Source: DATFEN01 sp035691285 | Lineage (GTDB): Bacteria > Acidobacteriota > Vicinamibacteria > Fen-336 | Direction of reading: 5' to 3' | NCBI GenBank assembly: GCA_035691285.1 | Contig: DASSJI010000009.1 | Coordinates: 1 to 18,736, forward strand | DNA length: 18,736 bases | Shown: positions 1 through 5,924 of the stretch, one piece after another | How positions within the stretch are numbered: position 1 is the first letter of the stretch | How the letters are laid out: each line of letters starts with the position of its first letter | Translations under genes and position numbers: made by a program | The notes under the pieces: model-generated | Databases searched by the model: none | Seen by the model: only the letters and a program-made list of their open reading frames with translations | Told to the model about the DNA's origin: nothing

Positions 1-1
1 C

Positions 2-253
2 GCCATCTGGCGCGGCCTGCGCCGGCTGATCCGGGAGCGGCTGTCCGATTCGCTGATGGTGCTGCTGGTGACGGCCGGCCTGACGTTCGCCTATGCGCTC
101 GGCACCGGGAATGCAGGCTCCGCCTATCGTTACCGAGCGCAGGTGCTCTCCTTCTACCTGATCTTCGCGGCGGTGGGGTGGGAGATGGCGCGTCGGCCGG
201 CGGCCACTCCGGCTCAGCCCTGGGCGTCACGAGCGCCCATCCGGACCCGCTGA
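2..253 (+). CDS. C-terminal end of a membrane protein, probably an EPS glycosyltransferase or polymerase (partial)
   Basis: The frame is open from the window edge to a TGA at 251-253, giving the last 83 residues of a protein whose start lies outside. After a basic stretch (RLIRERL) come two hydrophobic segments, one around LMVLLVTAGLTFAYALG and one around LSFYLIFAAVG, separated by GNAGSAYRYRAQ. A short loop with YRYRAQ before a last membrane helix is common at the C-terminus of multi-pass glycosyltransferases and O-antigen-polymerase-like proteins of EPS clusters. The tail (RRPAATPAQ...) is low-complexity and probably cytoplasmic. The EPS context further right fits, but the exact family cannot be decided from this fragment. 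Confidence 0.6.
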   Translation, partial: AIWRGLRRLIRERLSDSLMVLLVTAGLTFAYALGTGNAGSAYRYRAQVLSFYLIFAAVGWEMARRPAATPAQPWASRAPIRTR

Positions 254-466
254 GGCACGAGCCTGTCGGTCCTGTCGGTTCGGTCCTGTCGGCGAGGGCC
301 TGCCCGAGGATCTCGGGGATTCGTCGAGATCCGGGACGGCGTGGAGCGTCGCCGGCCGATTGGACGCTGTAGCATATCTGCTCCGCGCGTTCTTCGACTG
401 ATCGCCGAGCTCGGGAGCGCCTTCGACGCAATAGATGATGGCGTTGGCGTCCAAGTAGAGACGTAC
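227..466 (-). pseudogene. PIN-domain (VapC-like) toxin fragment, N-terminus only
   Basis: On the minus strand the reading LYLDANAIIYCVEGAPEL is the signature beginning of a PIN-domain ribonuclease, with the first catalytic Asp in LDAN. After about 20 residues the sequence (DQSKNARSRYATAS...) stops resembling a PIN fold and becomes arginine/proline-rich up to a stop at 227. Complete PIN toxins are about 125-145 residues and carry three more acidic residues that are missing here. No ATG precedes the motif; the only usable start is a TTG at 454 inside the motif, with a stop codon just upstream. This is a truncated remnant, probably non-functional. Part of it overlaps the spacer behind the left-edge membrane gene. 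Confidence 0.6.
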
Positions 467-508
467 TGCCTACGCGTCGCAGGATCCTCGAGACGTCCAC
501 GTGGTCTT

Positions 509-784
509 CTACCCCAGGACTTTTCGCGGGGCGGACTCTTCGGCGTAGGCGACGGCGGGGTCGCTCCTCAGGGCGCGCAGGACGGCGTTGACGCCGTCCG
601 TCTCGACCTGCAGGACGTAGAGCTTCCGCAGCTCCGCGTCCTTCTCGTCGGGGAAGACCGGGATCACCTCGACGACGCCCGGGAGCCGCGTCAAGCTGGA
701 GGGAGAGCTCCTGTGGACGCGGGTCAGCTTGACGTTGAGGGAGACGAGCCTGGGCTTGGTGACGGGCGTGGCACGTGGGCCCAT
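509..784 (-). CDS. Stand-alone subtilisin-propeptide-like (inhibitor I9-type) protein
   Basis: A 91-residue protein starting at ATG 784 and ending in TAG at 509-511. Its second half (VVEVIPVFPDEKD, then LYVLQVETDGVNAVLRALRSDP and VAYAEE) aligns by eye with residues 74-143 of the subtilase encoded at 1307-2662: EVxPVF, then xVLxF/VxxD, then RxLRxxPxxxYA. That is the usual beta-alpha-beta ending of an S8-peptidase propeptide. No catalytic domain follows, so it may act as a free intramolecular-chaperone or inhibitor-like protein for a subtilase. It begins five bases after the stop codon of a subtilase C-terminal remnant (789-791), suggesting an ancestral protease-inhibitor gene pair. No signal peptide is visible. 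Homology is inferred by eye. Confidence 0.6.
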   Translation of the reverse strand: MGPRATPVTKPRLVSLNVKLTRVHRSSPSSLTRLPGVVEVIPVFPDEKDAELRKLYVLQVETDGVNAVLRALRSDPAVAYAEESAPRKVLG

Positions 785-788
785 GAAA

Positions 789-840
789 TCATGCTAGCGC
801 CGCGGGCAGGTCGAGTAAACCGTGGCCGTCAGCGTCGTCT
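789..840 (-). pseudogene. Duplicated scrap of a subtilase C-terminus
   Basis: Read on the minus strand, the codons before a TGA at 789-791 give DADGHGLLDLPAALA. The complete subtilase nearby ends in QAYGHGLLDVSAALA and TGA. The match covers the conserved YGxGLLD element that closes S8 catalytic domains and includes the same stop position. Upstream of this stretch no protease sequence can be recognised. It is therefore a leftover from a second subtilase gene or a partial duplication of the intact one, and it explains why a propeptide-like gene sits immediately downstream. Confidence 0.65.
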
Positions 841-862
841 GAGCCAGGAGGGGCATAACGTC

Positions 863-891
863 TTGCGCGCGCCGTGGCCTCGCGTTAGCCT
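863..891 (+). promoter_or_regulatory. Putative sigma70-type promoter for the small gene at 899
   Basis: TTGCGC (863-868) and TAGCCT (886-891) are separated by exactly 17 bases. Only seven bases lie between the -10-like box and the ATG at 899, so the transcript would be leaderless or nearly so. The arrangement matches several other genes in this window. Confidence 0.4.
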
Positions 892-898
892 TGTATCA

Positions 899-1099
899 AT
901 GGCGAAGAAGCGGTCAGCGGTTGTCGATCTTCTCGACTCGCTTGCCGACGGCCTGTCGAAGGTGCCGCCCGAAGAGCAGATGCGGGTGCTCAGGGCCGGG
1001 GACGCTCTCGTAACCACGCGGCGCGCGCTTCGCGCCAAGCCTCGACGGCGCGCTTCCGTGCGATCGGCGACTCGGGATCGAATCCGGGCTGCAGGCTGA
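899..1099 (+). CDS. Small hypothetical protein, possibly 3'-truncated
   Basis: A 66-residue protein from ATG 899. The first 38 residues (MAKKRSAVVDLL, SLADGLSKVPPEEQ, MRVLRAGDALV) look like a genuine acidic/amphipathic small protein. The remaining part is arginine-rich and lies antisense to the 3' half of the minus-strand gene at 990-1238, which suggests that the original C-terminus was lost. A TTGCGC/TAGCCT promoter with 17-bp spacing stands just upstream. No family is recognised. The two overlapping frames are unlikely both to be intact genes over their shared 110 bases. Confidence 0.3.
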   Translation: MAKKRSAVVDLLDSLADGLSKVPPEEQMRVLRAGDALVTTRRALRAKPRRRASVRSATRDRIRAAG

Positions 1100-1238
1100 G
1101 CCACGCCCAGTAGCCGGCTTCGTCGTTCATCTCCACGAATTCGCGGAATTGACGCTCGAGGGCCCGTCGCTGCTCCTGCATGGCATCGGGGATGAGCTTC
1201 CGCTCCTGAGGCGGCGTTGGGAGCCTGCGCCTGCGCAT
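990..1238 (-). CDS. Hypothetical small protein downstream of the subtilase
   Basis: An 82-residue protein from ATG 1238 to TGA at 990-992. It is rich in Arg, Glu and Trp, with a basic start, an acidic middle (EFVEMNDEAGYWAWL), a proline-containing loop (PGFDPESP) and a C-terminal helix (KRAVEAWREARAAWL). It is predicted soluble and helical, with no signal peptide. A second in-frame ATG (QEQRRAL follows) would give a shorter form. A TACACT box (1248-1253, minus) lies nine bases before the ATG, so it may have its own leaderless promoter. It follows the subtilase stop by 68 bases on the same strand. Function unknown. Confidence 0.45.
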   Translation of the reverse strand: MRRRRLPTPPQERKLIPDAMQEQRRALERQFREFVEMNDEAGYWAWLSLQPGFDPESPIARKRAVEAWREARAAWLRERPRP

Positions 1239-1306
1239 CGGCGCAAAAGTGTACCCGACGAGACCCGTGCCGGCCTCCGTTTGGCAGCCGGCTGGAACGC
1301 ACCACG

Positions 1307-2662
1307 TCATGCCAGCGCTGCGGACACATCCAGTAAACCATGGCCGTAGGCCTGGGTGAAGTCGGCCTTGCGCATCCCAGGGAGCTTGCGCGCGGAGTGG
1401 GACAGGAGGTTCGCGACCTCGGGCGGGCTGAGCTTGGGGTCCCGCGCGAGAACGAGGGCCGCCGCGGCGGTGACGTGCGGGGTGGCCATCGAGGTGCCGC
1501 TCCAGGCGTTGTACTCGGTGTCCTGCTCGTCGCGGTAGGCCGAGGTCCGCATCGGCAGGGTCGAGAGGATGTTGGTGCCCGGCGCCACGAGCGCGATGTG
1601 GCGGCCGGTGTTGGAGAAGGGGGCGCGGCGGTTGGCCTCGTTCGAGGCGCCGACCGCGATGACGCCCTCGTAGGCGGCCGGGTACTCGGTGGGGTTGCCC
1701 TCCACGTACTCGTTGCCCATGGCCGCCACCACGACGCAGCCGCTGTCGACCAGCCGGCCGATGAGCAGCTCCTCCGTCCGGCTGAAGCGGGTGCCGCCGA
1801 TGCTGAGGTTGATCACGCGCATCCCGTCCCGGCGGGCCTGGTTCAGCGCGCGCTGGTACGCCACCTCGTCGACGTAGTAGTCGCCGTCCTCGGCGGGCTC
1901 GTCGCCGAAGATCTTGTAGGCGTAGAGGGCGCAGCGGCAGATGCCCGTGAGGCTCACGCGGTTGTTGGAGCGCGCGGCGATGATGCCCGCCACGTGGGTG
2001 CCGTGGCCGACGACGTCCTCGGCGCTCGCGCGGTCGTGGGCGTAGCGGCTCACGCGCAGGTCGGGGTGCTTGGCGTCGACGCCGGTGTCGAGGACCCCGA
2101 CCCGGACACCTCGCGCGTCGGGGAGCGGGTCGAGGTCGAACCATCGGATCGCGCGCAAGCCCCACTGGCGGTTGAGGAGCGGGTCGTTGGCCGGGAGCGT
2201 CGTCTTGCGCGCGGCGGGCCAGCGCGCTGGCACCCGATGCGCGTACTGGATCCCGGGGCTGCCGCGGAGCTCCCTGGCGGCGCGCTCGACTTCGGCGTCG
2301 TCCGAGAAGCGCAGCACGTTGATCCCGCGCAGGTCGGCTTCGTCGGCGTCCTGCACGCTCGTCACGAAGGCGGCTTGCACCGAGGTGTGCGCCTTGGCGA
2401 GCGGTCGCCCGTGCGTGGCGCGGGAGAACACCGGCGTCACCTCCCGGAGCGTCCGCCTGCGGAGCGCGGCGAGCGGCGCCAGGACTTTGGTCGGGAGCCG
2501 GATTCGGCGGAGCGCCGCGGGCCCGGCACCCGCGACGCGGGGCATGCCGCGGGCCACGTCCTCGTGGACGCGGACGACGAGCAGGCCGGGGACGTATTCA
2601 AGGCGCCGCGGTGGGGTGGCTGCGGCCGAGCTCGATCGCGGGTCGGGGAGCGGGCGGATCAT
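1307..2662 (-). CDS. Subtilase-family serine protease (peptidase S8)
   Basis: A 451-residue serine protease. The catalytic triad is visible: Asp192 in GVLDTGVD, His220 in GHGTHVAG and Ser391 in SGTSMATPH, with oxyanion Asn317 in AAMGNE. A propeptide-like region covers roughly residues 22-145 (EYVPGLLVVRV at its start, SPGIQYAHRVP at its end). The domain closes with YGHGLLDVSAALA. I chose ATG 2662 because the frame upstream is proline/serine/arginine-rich without domain content; an upstream start at 2782 is formally open. No convincing signal peptide is seen, so the enzyme may act inside the cell or leave by a non-Sec route. On the same strand downstream sit a small unknown gene, a duplicated scrap of this gene's 3' end, and a free propeptide-like protein that could regulate it. 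Confidence 0.92.
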   Translation of the reverse strand: MIRPLPDPRSSSAAATPPRRLEYVPGLLVVRVHEDVARGMPRVAGAGPAALRRIRLPTKVLAPLAALRRRTLREVTPVFSRATHGRPLAKAHTSVQAAFVTSVQDADEADLRGINVLRFSDDAEVERAARELRGSPGIQYAHRVPARWPAARKTTLPANDPLLNRQWGLRAIRWFDLDPLPDARGVRVGVLDTGVDAKHPDLRVSRYAHDRASAEDVVGHGTHVAGIIAARSNNRVSLTGICRCALYAYKIFGDEPAEDGDYYVDEVAYQRALNQARRDGMRVINLSIGGTRFSRTEELLIGRLVDSGCVVVAAMGNEYVEGNPTEYPAAYEGVIAVGASNEANRRAPFSNTGRHIALVAPGTNILSTLPMRTSAYRDEQDTEYNAWSGTSMATPHVTAAAALVLARDPKLSPPEVANLLSHSARKLPGMRKADFTQAYGHGLLDVSAALA

Positions 2663-2766
2663 CGGGCTTCGTTCGAAGTCTATCCGGCTCGACCCCGGTA
2701 GACTCGCGTCCCCCCGGGCCGGAATGCTCCGCGCGCCCGCGGTGGGCCCGTCGGCGGAGCCCCGGA

Positions 2767-2812
2767 CCTGAACGCACCGCACGCGGCGTTACCATGCGGC
2801 CGGTGCAAGCAT
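2767..2812 (+). promoter_or_regulatory. Decayed TA-type promoter resembling the HigBA promoter
   Basis: The stretch 2784-2805 (GGCGTTACCATGCGGCCGGTG) is nearly the same as 5626-5645 of the HigBA control region (GGCGTTAGTATGGGCCGGTG). AACGC and GCGTT half-sites occur in both. Here the GTG start is followed after two codons by a stop, so the gene it once drove is gone. Confidence 0.3.
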
Positions 2813-2845
2813 GAGTCCCAAAGGAGGGCGCGCCACCTGATGGAG

Positions 2846-2873
2846 GTCGTGCGATTCATGTTGTATGCACGAC
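2846..2873 (+). promoter_or_regulatory. Inverted repeat upstream of the YgiT-type gene
   Basis: GTCGTGC (2846-2852) and GCACGAC (2867-2873) form a perfect 7-bp inverted repeat around a 14-base AT-rich loop. It lies in the 290-base gap between the subtilase start and the YgiT-type gene. It could be an operator or an RNA hairpin. A second small hairpin (GTGGG 2925-2929, CCCAC 2935-2939) sits directly before the ribosome binding site. Confidence 0.3.
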
Positions 2874-2957
2874 GGCGCAGCCAGTGTTGATCGTCATTAC
2901 TGTCTACGAGCCATGTTTGCCGAAGTGGGTCAGTCCCACCCAGAGGAGGCAAGCCCA

Positions 2958-3185
2958 GTGAAGTGCAGTTTGCGCGGCTGTCCGGGCGAGCTCGAGCAGA
3001 GGGTCGTTACCCACGCCGTTCACCGGGGCGACGAGCTCTTCGTGATCGACCACGTGCCGGCGGAGGTCTGCTCTGTCTGTGGTGACACGCTCTTGACCGC
3101 GGAGGCCGTTCAGCGCATCGAGGACATCCTCCAGGGCCGCGCCCAGCCGTCTGCGACGGTACCAGTGTACGAGTACGCCTCGTAG
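2958..3185 (+). CDS. YgiT-type zinc-finger protein (MqsA-like antitoxin domain)
   Basis: A 75-residue protein. Two cysteine pairs are visible, C3-x3-C7 (KCSLRGC) and CSVC near residue 38, with GELEQ and YEYAS blocks typical of the YgiT/MqsA N-terminal zinc domain. GTG 2958 is chosen because AGAGGAGG (2942-2949) is a strong Shine-Dalgarno sequence eight bases upstream; the frame is open further left but without domain content. The first pair is CxxxC rather than the usual CxxC. In YgiT/MqsA systems this domain neutralises an adjacent toxin. Here no intact toxin flanks it: upstream is an empty region with inverted repeats, downstream a 45-codon frame and a broken PIN-type gene. It is probably an orphan antitoxin. 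Confidence 0.8.
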   Translation: MKCSLRGCPGELEQRVVTHAVHRGDELFVIDHVPAEVCSVCGDTLLTAEAVQRIEDILQGRAQPSATVPVYEYAS

Positions 3186-3238
3186 GATTCCGTCGGCGAT
3201 CCGGTTCTCGTGGGGCGCAGGCTTGCGAGGTGCTCTCC

Positions 3239-3376
3239 ATGGATCGACTCGCGTTTGCCCGGCGTGCCGCCGAATTGGCCATCGCTTACCTCCACATCAC
3301 CAGTGACGATTGGAAGGCTGAGAAGGCATCGATCGACGCGTGGCTGCGCTCGTCATACCGGCCACGAGCGTGCTGA
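3239..3376 (+). CDS. Small ORF before the decayed DUF3368-type toxin
   Basis: A 45-residue frame from ATG 3239, preceded by GCGAGG at a suitable distance. The product (MDRLAFARRAAELAIAYL, then TSDDWKAEKASIDAWL) looks helical and protein-like rather than random. It overlaps the first codons of the following PIN-type remnant in another frame, as antitoxin genes often do. It could be the tail or a shortened form of an antitoxin. No family is recognised. Confidence 0.3.
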   Translation: MDRLAFARRAAELAIAYLHITSDDWKAEKASIDAWLRSSYRPRAC

Positions 3377-3652
3377 TCGCGCTCACCGCGATCGGGCGTC
3401 AGGCTTTGTTGGAAAGGTTTCTTCGGAACCGCATCCCGCCGGCGGTCGAGCGCGAGGCGAAGCCGGGCTTGCCGCGCCTCCGCCCTGGATCGAAACCCGT
3501 CTCCTGCGAGGGCCCATGGAGACTCGAGTGCGCGAGGCTTCCTTCTCCGGGCGAGCGGATGTCGCCTCGGAAAGGATGGGTACGAGCGGGTTCTGACGGC
3601 GGCTGGCGAGAGCAGCGACTGACCCTCGGCGCCACGGGCAGCGTGTCCTCCG
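3340..3652 (+). pseudogene. Decayed DUF3368 / PIN-like toxin
   Basis: From GTG 3340 the frame reads LVIPATSVLIALTAIGRQALL and then RIPPAVEREA, the beginning of DUF3368 nucleases (usual pattern V-x-D/N-TSPLIxLxxIGxxxLL, IPPAVxxE). About 45 codons in, the recognisable sequence jumps to another frame (PPPWIETRLLRGPMETRVREAS), and later similarity is unclear. At the usual first Asp/Asn position there is an alanine (PATS), so even the N-terminal part has lost a catalytic residue. It is a frameshifted, inactivated toxin gene. The 45-codon ORF at 3239 may be what is left of its antitoxin. Confidence 0.55.
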
Positions 3653-3689
3653 CGCCCCGCGGAACTCGTGGACGCAGCGGCCGACTCGA

Positions 3690-3952
3690 CGAGCTCGAGG
3701 TCGGTGTTCCTCGGCCGCCGCAGGACGTTGATCTCGCGCAGACTCCGCTCTCGGCCTCGCCGACGCTCGTGGCAGGGGCGCTCTTTCAAGGAATCAGCGC
3801 GCTCGGCGATGGACGTGGCGAGGTCAGGGCGTCCGCGCTGCGCAGCCGATAGCGAGCACGAAGCGCCACGCTTGCTAGACAAGCGGGTCCGTGACGCTGA
3901 CCAGGGCGAGAGCGTCGAAGAAGCCCTGGAACGGAGCGAGCTTGGCCGACAT
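3690..3952 (-). pseudogene. C-terminal two-thirds of a decayed PIN-domain toxin
   Basis: Three successive minus-strand pieces in different frames together follow a PIN-domain toxin. FFDALALVSVTDPLV lies near 3885-3920, LRARYRLRSADAL near 3835-3875, and DLATSIAERADSL then LREINVLRRPRNTDLELVE near 3700-3840. The LRARYxLRxxDAL and LATS/A blocks hold the third acidic residue of the fold. At least two frameshifts and one stop interrupt it. The N-terminal third is missing; its place is taken by the promoter of the divergent vapBC genes. Recognition is by eye. Confidence 0.5.
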
Positions 3953-3969
3953 ACCTAGCTGCACCTGAA

Positions 3970-3989
3970 CATACGCGTAGGTGTATGAT
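3970..3989 (+). promoter_or_regulatory. vapBC promoter and putative operator
   Basis: CATAC (3970-3974) and GTATG (3983-3987) form an inverted repeat over a TATGAT -10-like box (3984-3989). The ATG at 3997 is seven bases past the box, implying a leaderless mRNA. The repeat is well placed for autorepression by the VapB-VapC complex. No good -35 is visible. Confidence 0.45.
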
Positions 3990-3996
3990 TGAGTGC

Positions 3997-4236
3997 ATGA
4001 GAACGAACCTCGTGCTGAATGACGAGCTTGTGGGCGAGGCCATGAGGCTTTCGGCCGGGCGCTCGAAACGGGCCGTCATCGAGGAAGCTCTCCGGACCTA
4101 CGTTGCGGCCAAGCGCGCCGAGAGGGCGCGCGAGGGCTACCGCGAGCGGCTGCAGCGGGTCGCCGAGCGGTTGCGCGGGCTCAAGCTGGGCGAGAAGCCC
4201 AGCGACGTGCTGCGCGCCGATCGGGATCGCCGTTGA
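3997..4236 (+). CDS. vapB: VapB-type antitoxin (ribbon-helix-helix)
   Basis: A 79-residue antitoxin. The start MRTNLVLNDELVGEAM and the following SKRAVIEEALRTYVA match the short ribbon-helix-helix DNA-binding domain of VapB proteins (MRTNLxLDDxL.xEA...KxxxIEEAL). The charged C-terminal part (RERLQRVAERLRGLKL, then SDVLRADRDRR) would wrap the toxin. ATG 3997 is preferred over 3985 because family members begin with MRT and because the -10-like box lies seven bases upstream. It overlaps the toxin gene by four bases (TTGA), which implies coupled translation. It neutralises the adjacent PIN ribonuclease and probably represses its own promoter. Confidence 0.9.
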   Translation: MRTNLVLNDELVGEAMRLSAGRSKRAVIEEALRTYVAAKRAERAREGYRERLQRVAERLRGLKLGEKPSDVLRADRDRR

Positions 4237-4673
4237 GCACGCTGGTCCTCGACACCAGCGTCGCAGCCGCCTGGTACCTGCCCGAGGACTTCGCTCCCGA
4301 AGCGCGCAGCTATCGCGACCGTCTGCTGGCCGGCAAGCTTCGGCTGGTCGTGCCTTCGCTCCACTACTGGGAGCTGGGCAACGTGTTGCGGACCTACGTG
4401 CGTCGCGATGAGCTCGAGCCGGACCTGGCCGGCGAGATCTTCGACCTGCACCTGGACGCCCCGCTCGAGGTGGCCGAGCCGGATCGTCGGCGTGTGCTCG
4501 CCACGGCCATCGAGTACGAAGCCACCGTGTACGACGCGGTCTACATCGCCCTGGCCCTGGAGCACGATCTGCCGCTCCTGACCGCCGAGCGCACGACGCA
4601 GCCCTGGGTGGTGCGCCTGGGCGAGCGCGCCCGCAACGTGCGGCGCGCAGGCAGGCCGCGAGACGAGGAATAG
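4233..4673 (+). CDS. vapC: VapC-type PIN-domain ribonuclease toxin
   Basis: A 146-residue PIN toxin starting with TTG 4233 inside the vapB stop codon. Acidic residues of the metal site are present: Asp7 (LVLDTS), Glu47 (HYWELGN) and Asp101 (YDAVYIALA). At the fourth position the TAERTTQPW variant has Glu119 instead of the commoner Asp, a form found in part of the family. The length is normal. VapC toxins are Mg-dependent RNases that typically cut tRNA or rRNA and are held inactive by VapB. With vapB it forms a complete, apparently intact module between two stretches of decayed genes. Confidence 0.92.
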   Translation: MSTLVLDTSVAAAWYLPEDFAPEARSYRDRLLAGKLRLVVPSLHYWELGNVLRTYVRRDELEPDLAGEIFDLHLDAPLEVAEPDRRRVLATAIEYEATVYDAVYIALALEHDLPLLTAERTTQPWVVRLGERARNVRRAGRPRDEE

Positions 4674-4741
4674 CGCCTCGAGCGGCTGAGGGGAGGATCC
4701 CGGAAAGGCGCCGCTTCGGGTAGGCATTTCGGGCATGCTCG

Positions 4742-5030
4742 TGGGTTTACGCCAAGGCGTTCGCCGGCTCGCACCGGCCGCCGCCGTCCTCGGCGGCGGC
4801 CTTCCGCGACGCCATCCTCGAGAAGCTCGGGCTGGGGCTGACGGTGCAACGGGTCTGGCAGGACCTCAGGAGGAGTACGGCGACGCCCACAGCTACGAGT
4901 CGGTGAAGCGCTGCGTGCGGAAGCTGGCCGGCCCGACGTGTGGACGCTCGCCGGGAGTGATGCACACGATCCCTGGCGACTGAAGCGCAGGTGGATTTCC
5001 TCCAGGCCGAGGAGTGGACGAACCGCATCG
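4742..5030 (+). pseudogene. IS21-family transposase (IstA) remnant
   Basis: Pieces of an IstA-type transposase appear in two or more frames. WVYAKAFAGSHRPPP then FRDAILEKLGLGLTVQRVWQDL comes first; then, after a frameshift, EEYGDAHSYESVKRCVRKL; then EAQVDF, where the first catalytic Asp of the DDE domain sits. Order and spacing follow IstA (helix-turn-helix, AIxxxLxxGLxxxRIWQDL, YxSVKRxVxxL, EAQVDFG). The N-terminus, most of the catalytic core, istB and the terminal repeats are absent. It is a dead fragment marking an old insertion between vapBC and the next gene. Confidence 0.7.
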
Positions 5031-5083
5031 GTTACCTGCCGCTCGGGGCCATTCGGCCGTGGCGACCCCCCGTGCGGGTTACC

Positions 5084-5561
5084 ATGCCGGCGGACGTGAG
5101 CATCTACGCGACCCTCTGGCATCTGAGGTTCCCCGCCGAGGGCGACGCCCACACCGGGTGCGGATGGGTGGACGTCCTGGCCCAGGCCGTGCCGGGCCAC
5201 ATCGGAAGCTCGACGCAGCGGGCATGGATACGAGAAGGGGGATCCCTTCGCGGACTTCCTTCCGCCCGCGATCGAGTGTTCGCTCGACGACATGAACCCG
5301 CCTCACCGGGCGGTGGTCTTCGTCCGAGCCGACACTCTCAAGGTCGGCCAGCAGTACGTCGATCCGCTGTTGGTGCTCTCGGGCTCCGAGTACGCGAAGA
5401 TCACCTTCGCGGACCTTCATGAGCGCATCTGCGACGCGCTCCGGGGGGACAGGCCGCGGCACCTGATGGAGGTCTGGGGACCGAAGGGCGTGCGCGTGAT
5501 GTTCGAGGACGGCAGCGCGCGGGCCATGACGGTGGACGACCTGAAGGATCGGCGTGGCTGA
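5084..5561 (+). pseudogene. Frameshifted conserved hypothetical gene
   Basis: From ATG 5084 (or GTG 5096) the frame gives SIYATLWHLRFPAEGDAHTG, then WVDVLAQAVPGHIG, then loses sense. From about 5223 a second frame continues with GYEKGDPFADFLPPAIE, then AVVFVRADTLK, YVDPLLVLSGSEY and FADLHERICDALRGDRPRH, ending in TGA at 5559-5561. Joined, they make one protein of about 158 residues, interrupted by a one-base-type indel between roughly 5205 and 5225. The composition resembles a conserved hypothetical family of soluble bacterial proteins (Gly-Tyr-Glu-x-GDPxAxFLPP core); function unknown to me. Unless the frameshift is a sequencing error, the gene is recently inactivated, since both halves are well preserved. 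Confidence 0.65.
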
Positions 5562-5606
5562 TTGCGCCAGAGCCGACGTCCTTTGTGTTCGCGCGTGAGC
5601 GGCTGC

Positions 5607-5636
5607 TTGATCACTAGTAACGCGTGGCGTTAGTAT
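5607..5636 (+). promoter_or_regulatory. higBA promoter with a perfect palindromic operator
   Basis: TTGATC (5607-5612) and TAGTAT (5631-5636) are 18 bases apart. Between and overlapping them lies TAACGC-GTG-GCGTTA (5618-5632), a perfect inverted repeat covering the spacer and the -10. The GTG start at 5643 is six bases beyond the -10. The position is ideal for repression by the HigA helix-turn-helix dimer. Confidence 0.65.
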
Positions 5637-5642
5637 GGGCCG

Positions 5643-5924
5643 GTGATCCAGAGCTTCCGGGACAAGGAGACCGGAAAGCTCTTCCGCCGCGAAAGGAGCA
5701 AGGCGATCGGGCCTGACCTGCAGCGGATCGCGCTGCGGAAGCTGACCCAATTGGATGCTGCCGTGAAGCTTGAAGACCTGAGAGTCCCACCGGGGAACCG
5801 ACTGGAGGCGCTGTCCGGGGACCGGGCGGGCCAGCACAGCATTCGGGTGAACGACCAGTGGCGGGTCTGTTTCGTGTGGAAGGATGGTCATGCGCATGAG
5901 GTCGAGATCGTCGACTACCACTAG
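5643..5924 (+). CDS. higB: HigB-type (RelE superfamily) mRNA interferase toxin
   Basis: A 93-residue RelE-fold toxin starting with GTG 5643. Visible family blocks are IQSFRDKETGKLF at the start, RKLTQLDAA, LEDLRVPPGNRLEAL in the middle, and SIRVNDQWRVCFVWKDGHAHEVEIVDYH at the end (here split by its usual R-x-C/F-x-W core). These match HigB/graT-type toxins, which cleave mRNA on the ribosome. It is the first gene of a toxin-first operon, the normal order for higBA. The toxin looks full-length and intact. An operator palindrome covers its promoter. Confidence 0.93.
   Translation: MIQSFRDKETGKLFRRERSKAIGPDLQRIALRKLTQLDAAVKLEDLRVPPGNRLEALSGDRAGQHSIRVNDQWRVCFVWKDGHAHEVEIVDYH

Noticed and set aside
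1340..2701. 453-codon plus-strand frame
   Set aside because: Antisense of the subtilase, where all catalytic motifs are on the minus strand.
227..3952. Idea that the PIN N-terminal stub (227-466) and PIN C-terminal remnant (3690-3952) are one gene split by an insertion
   Set aside because: Both are on the minus strand but in the wrong order: the C-terminal part lies upstream of the N-terminal part. A simple insertion cannot give this.
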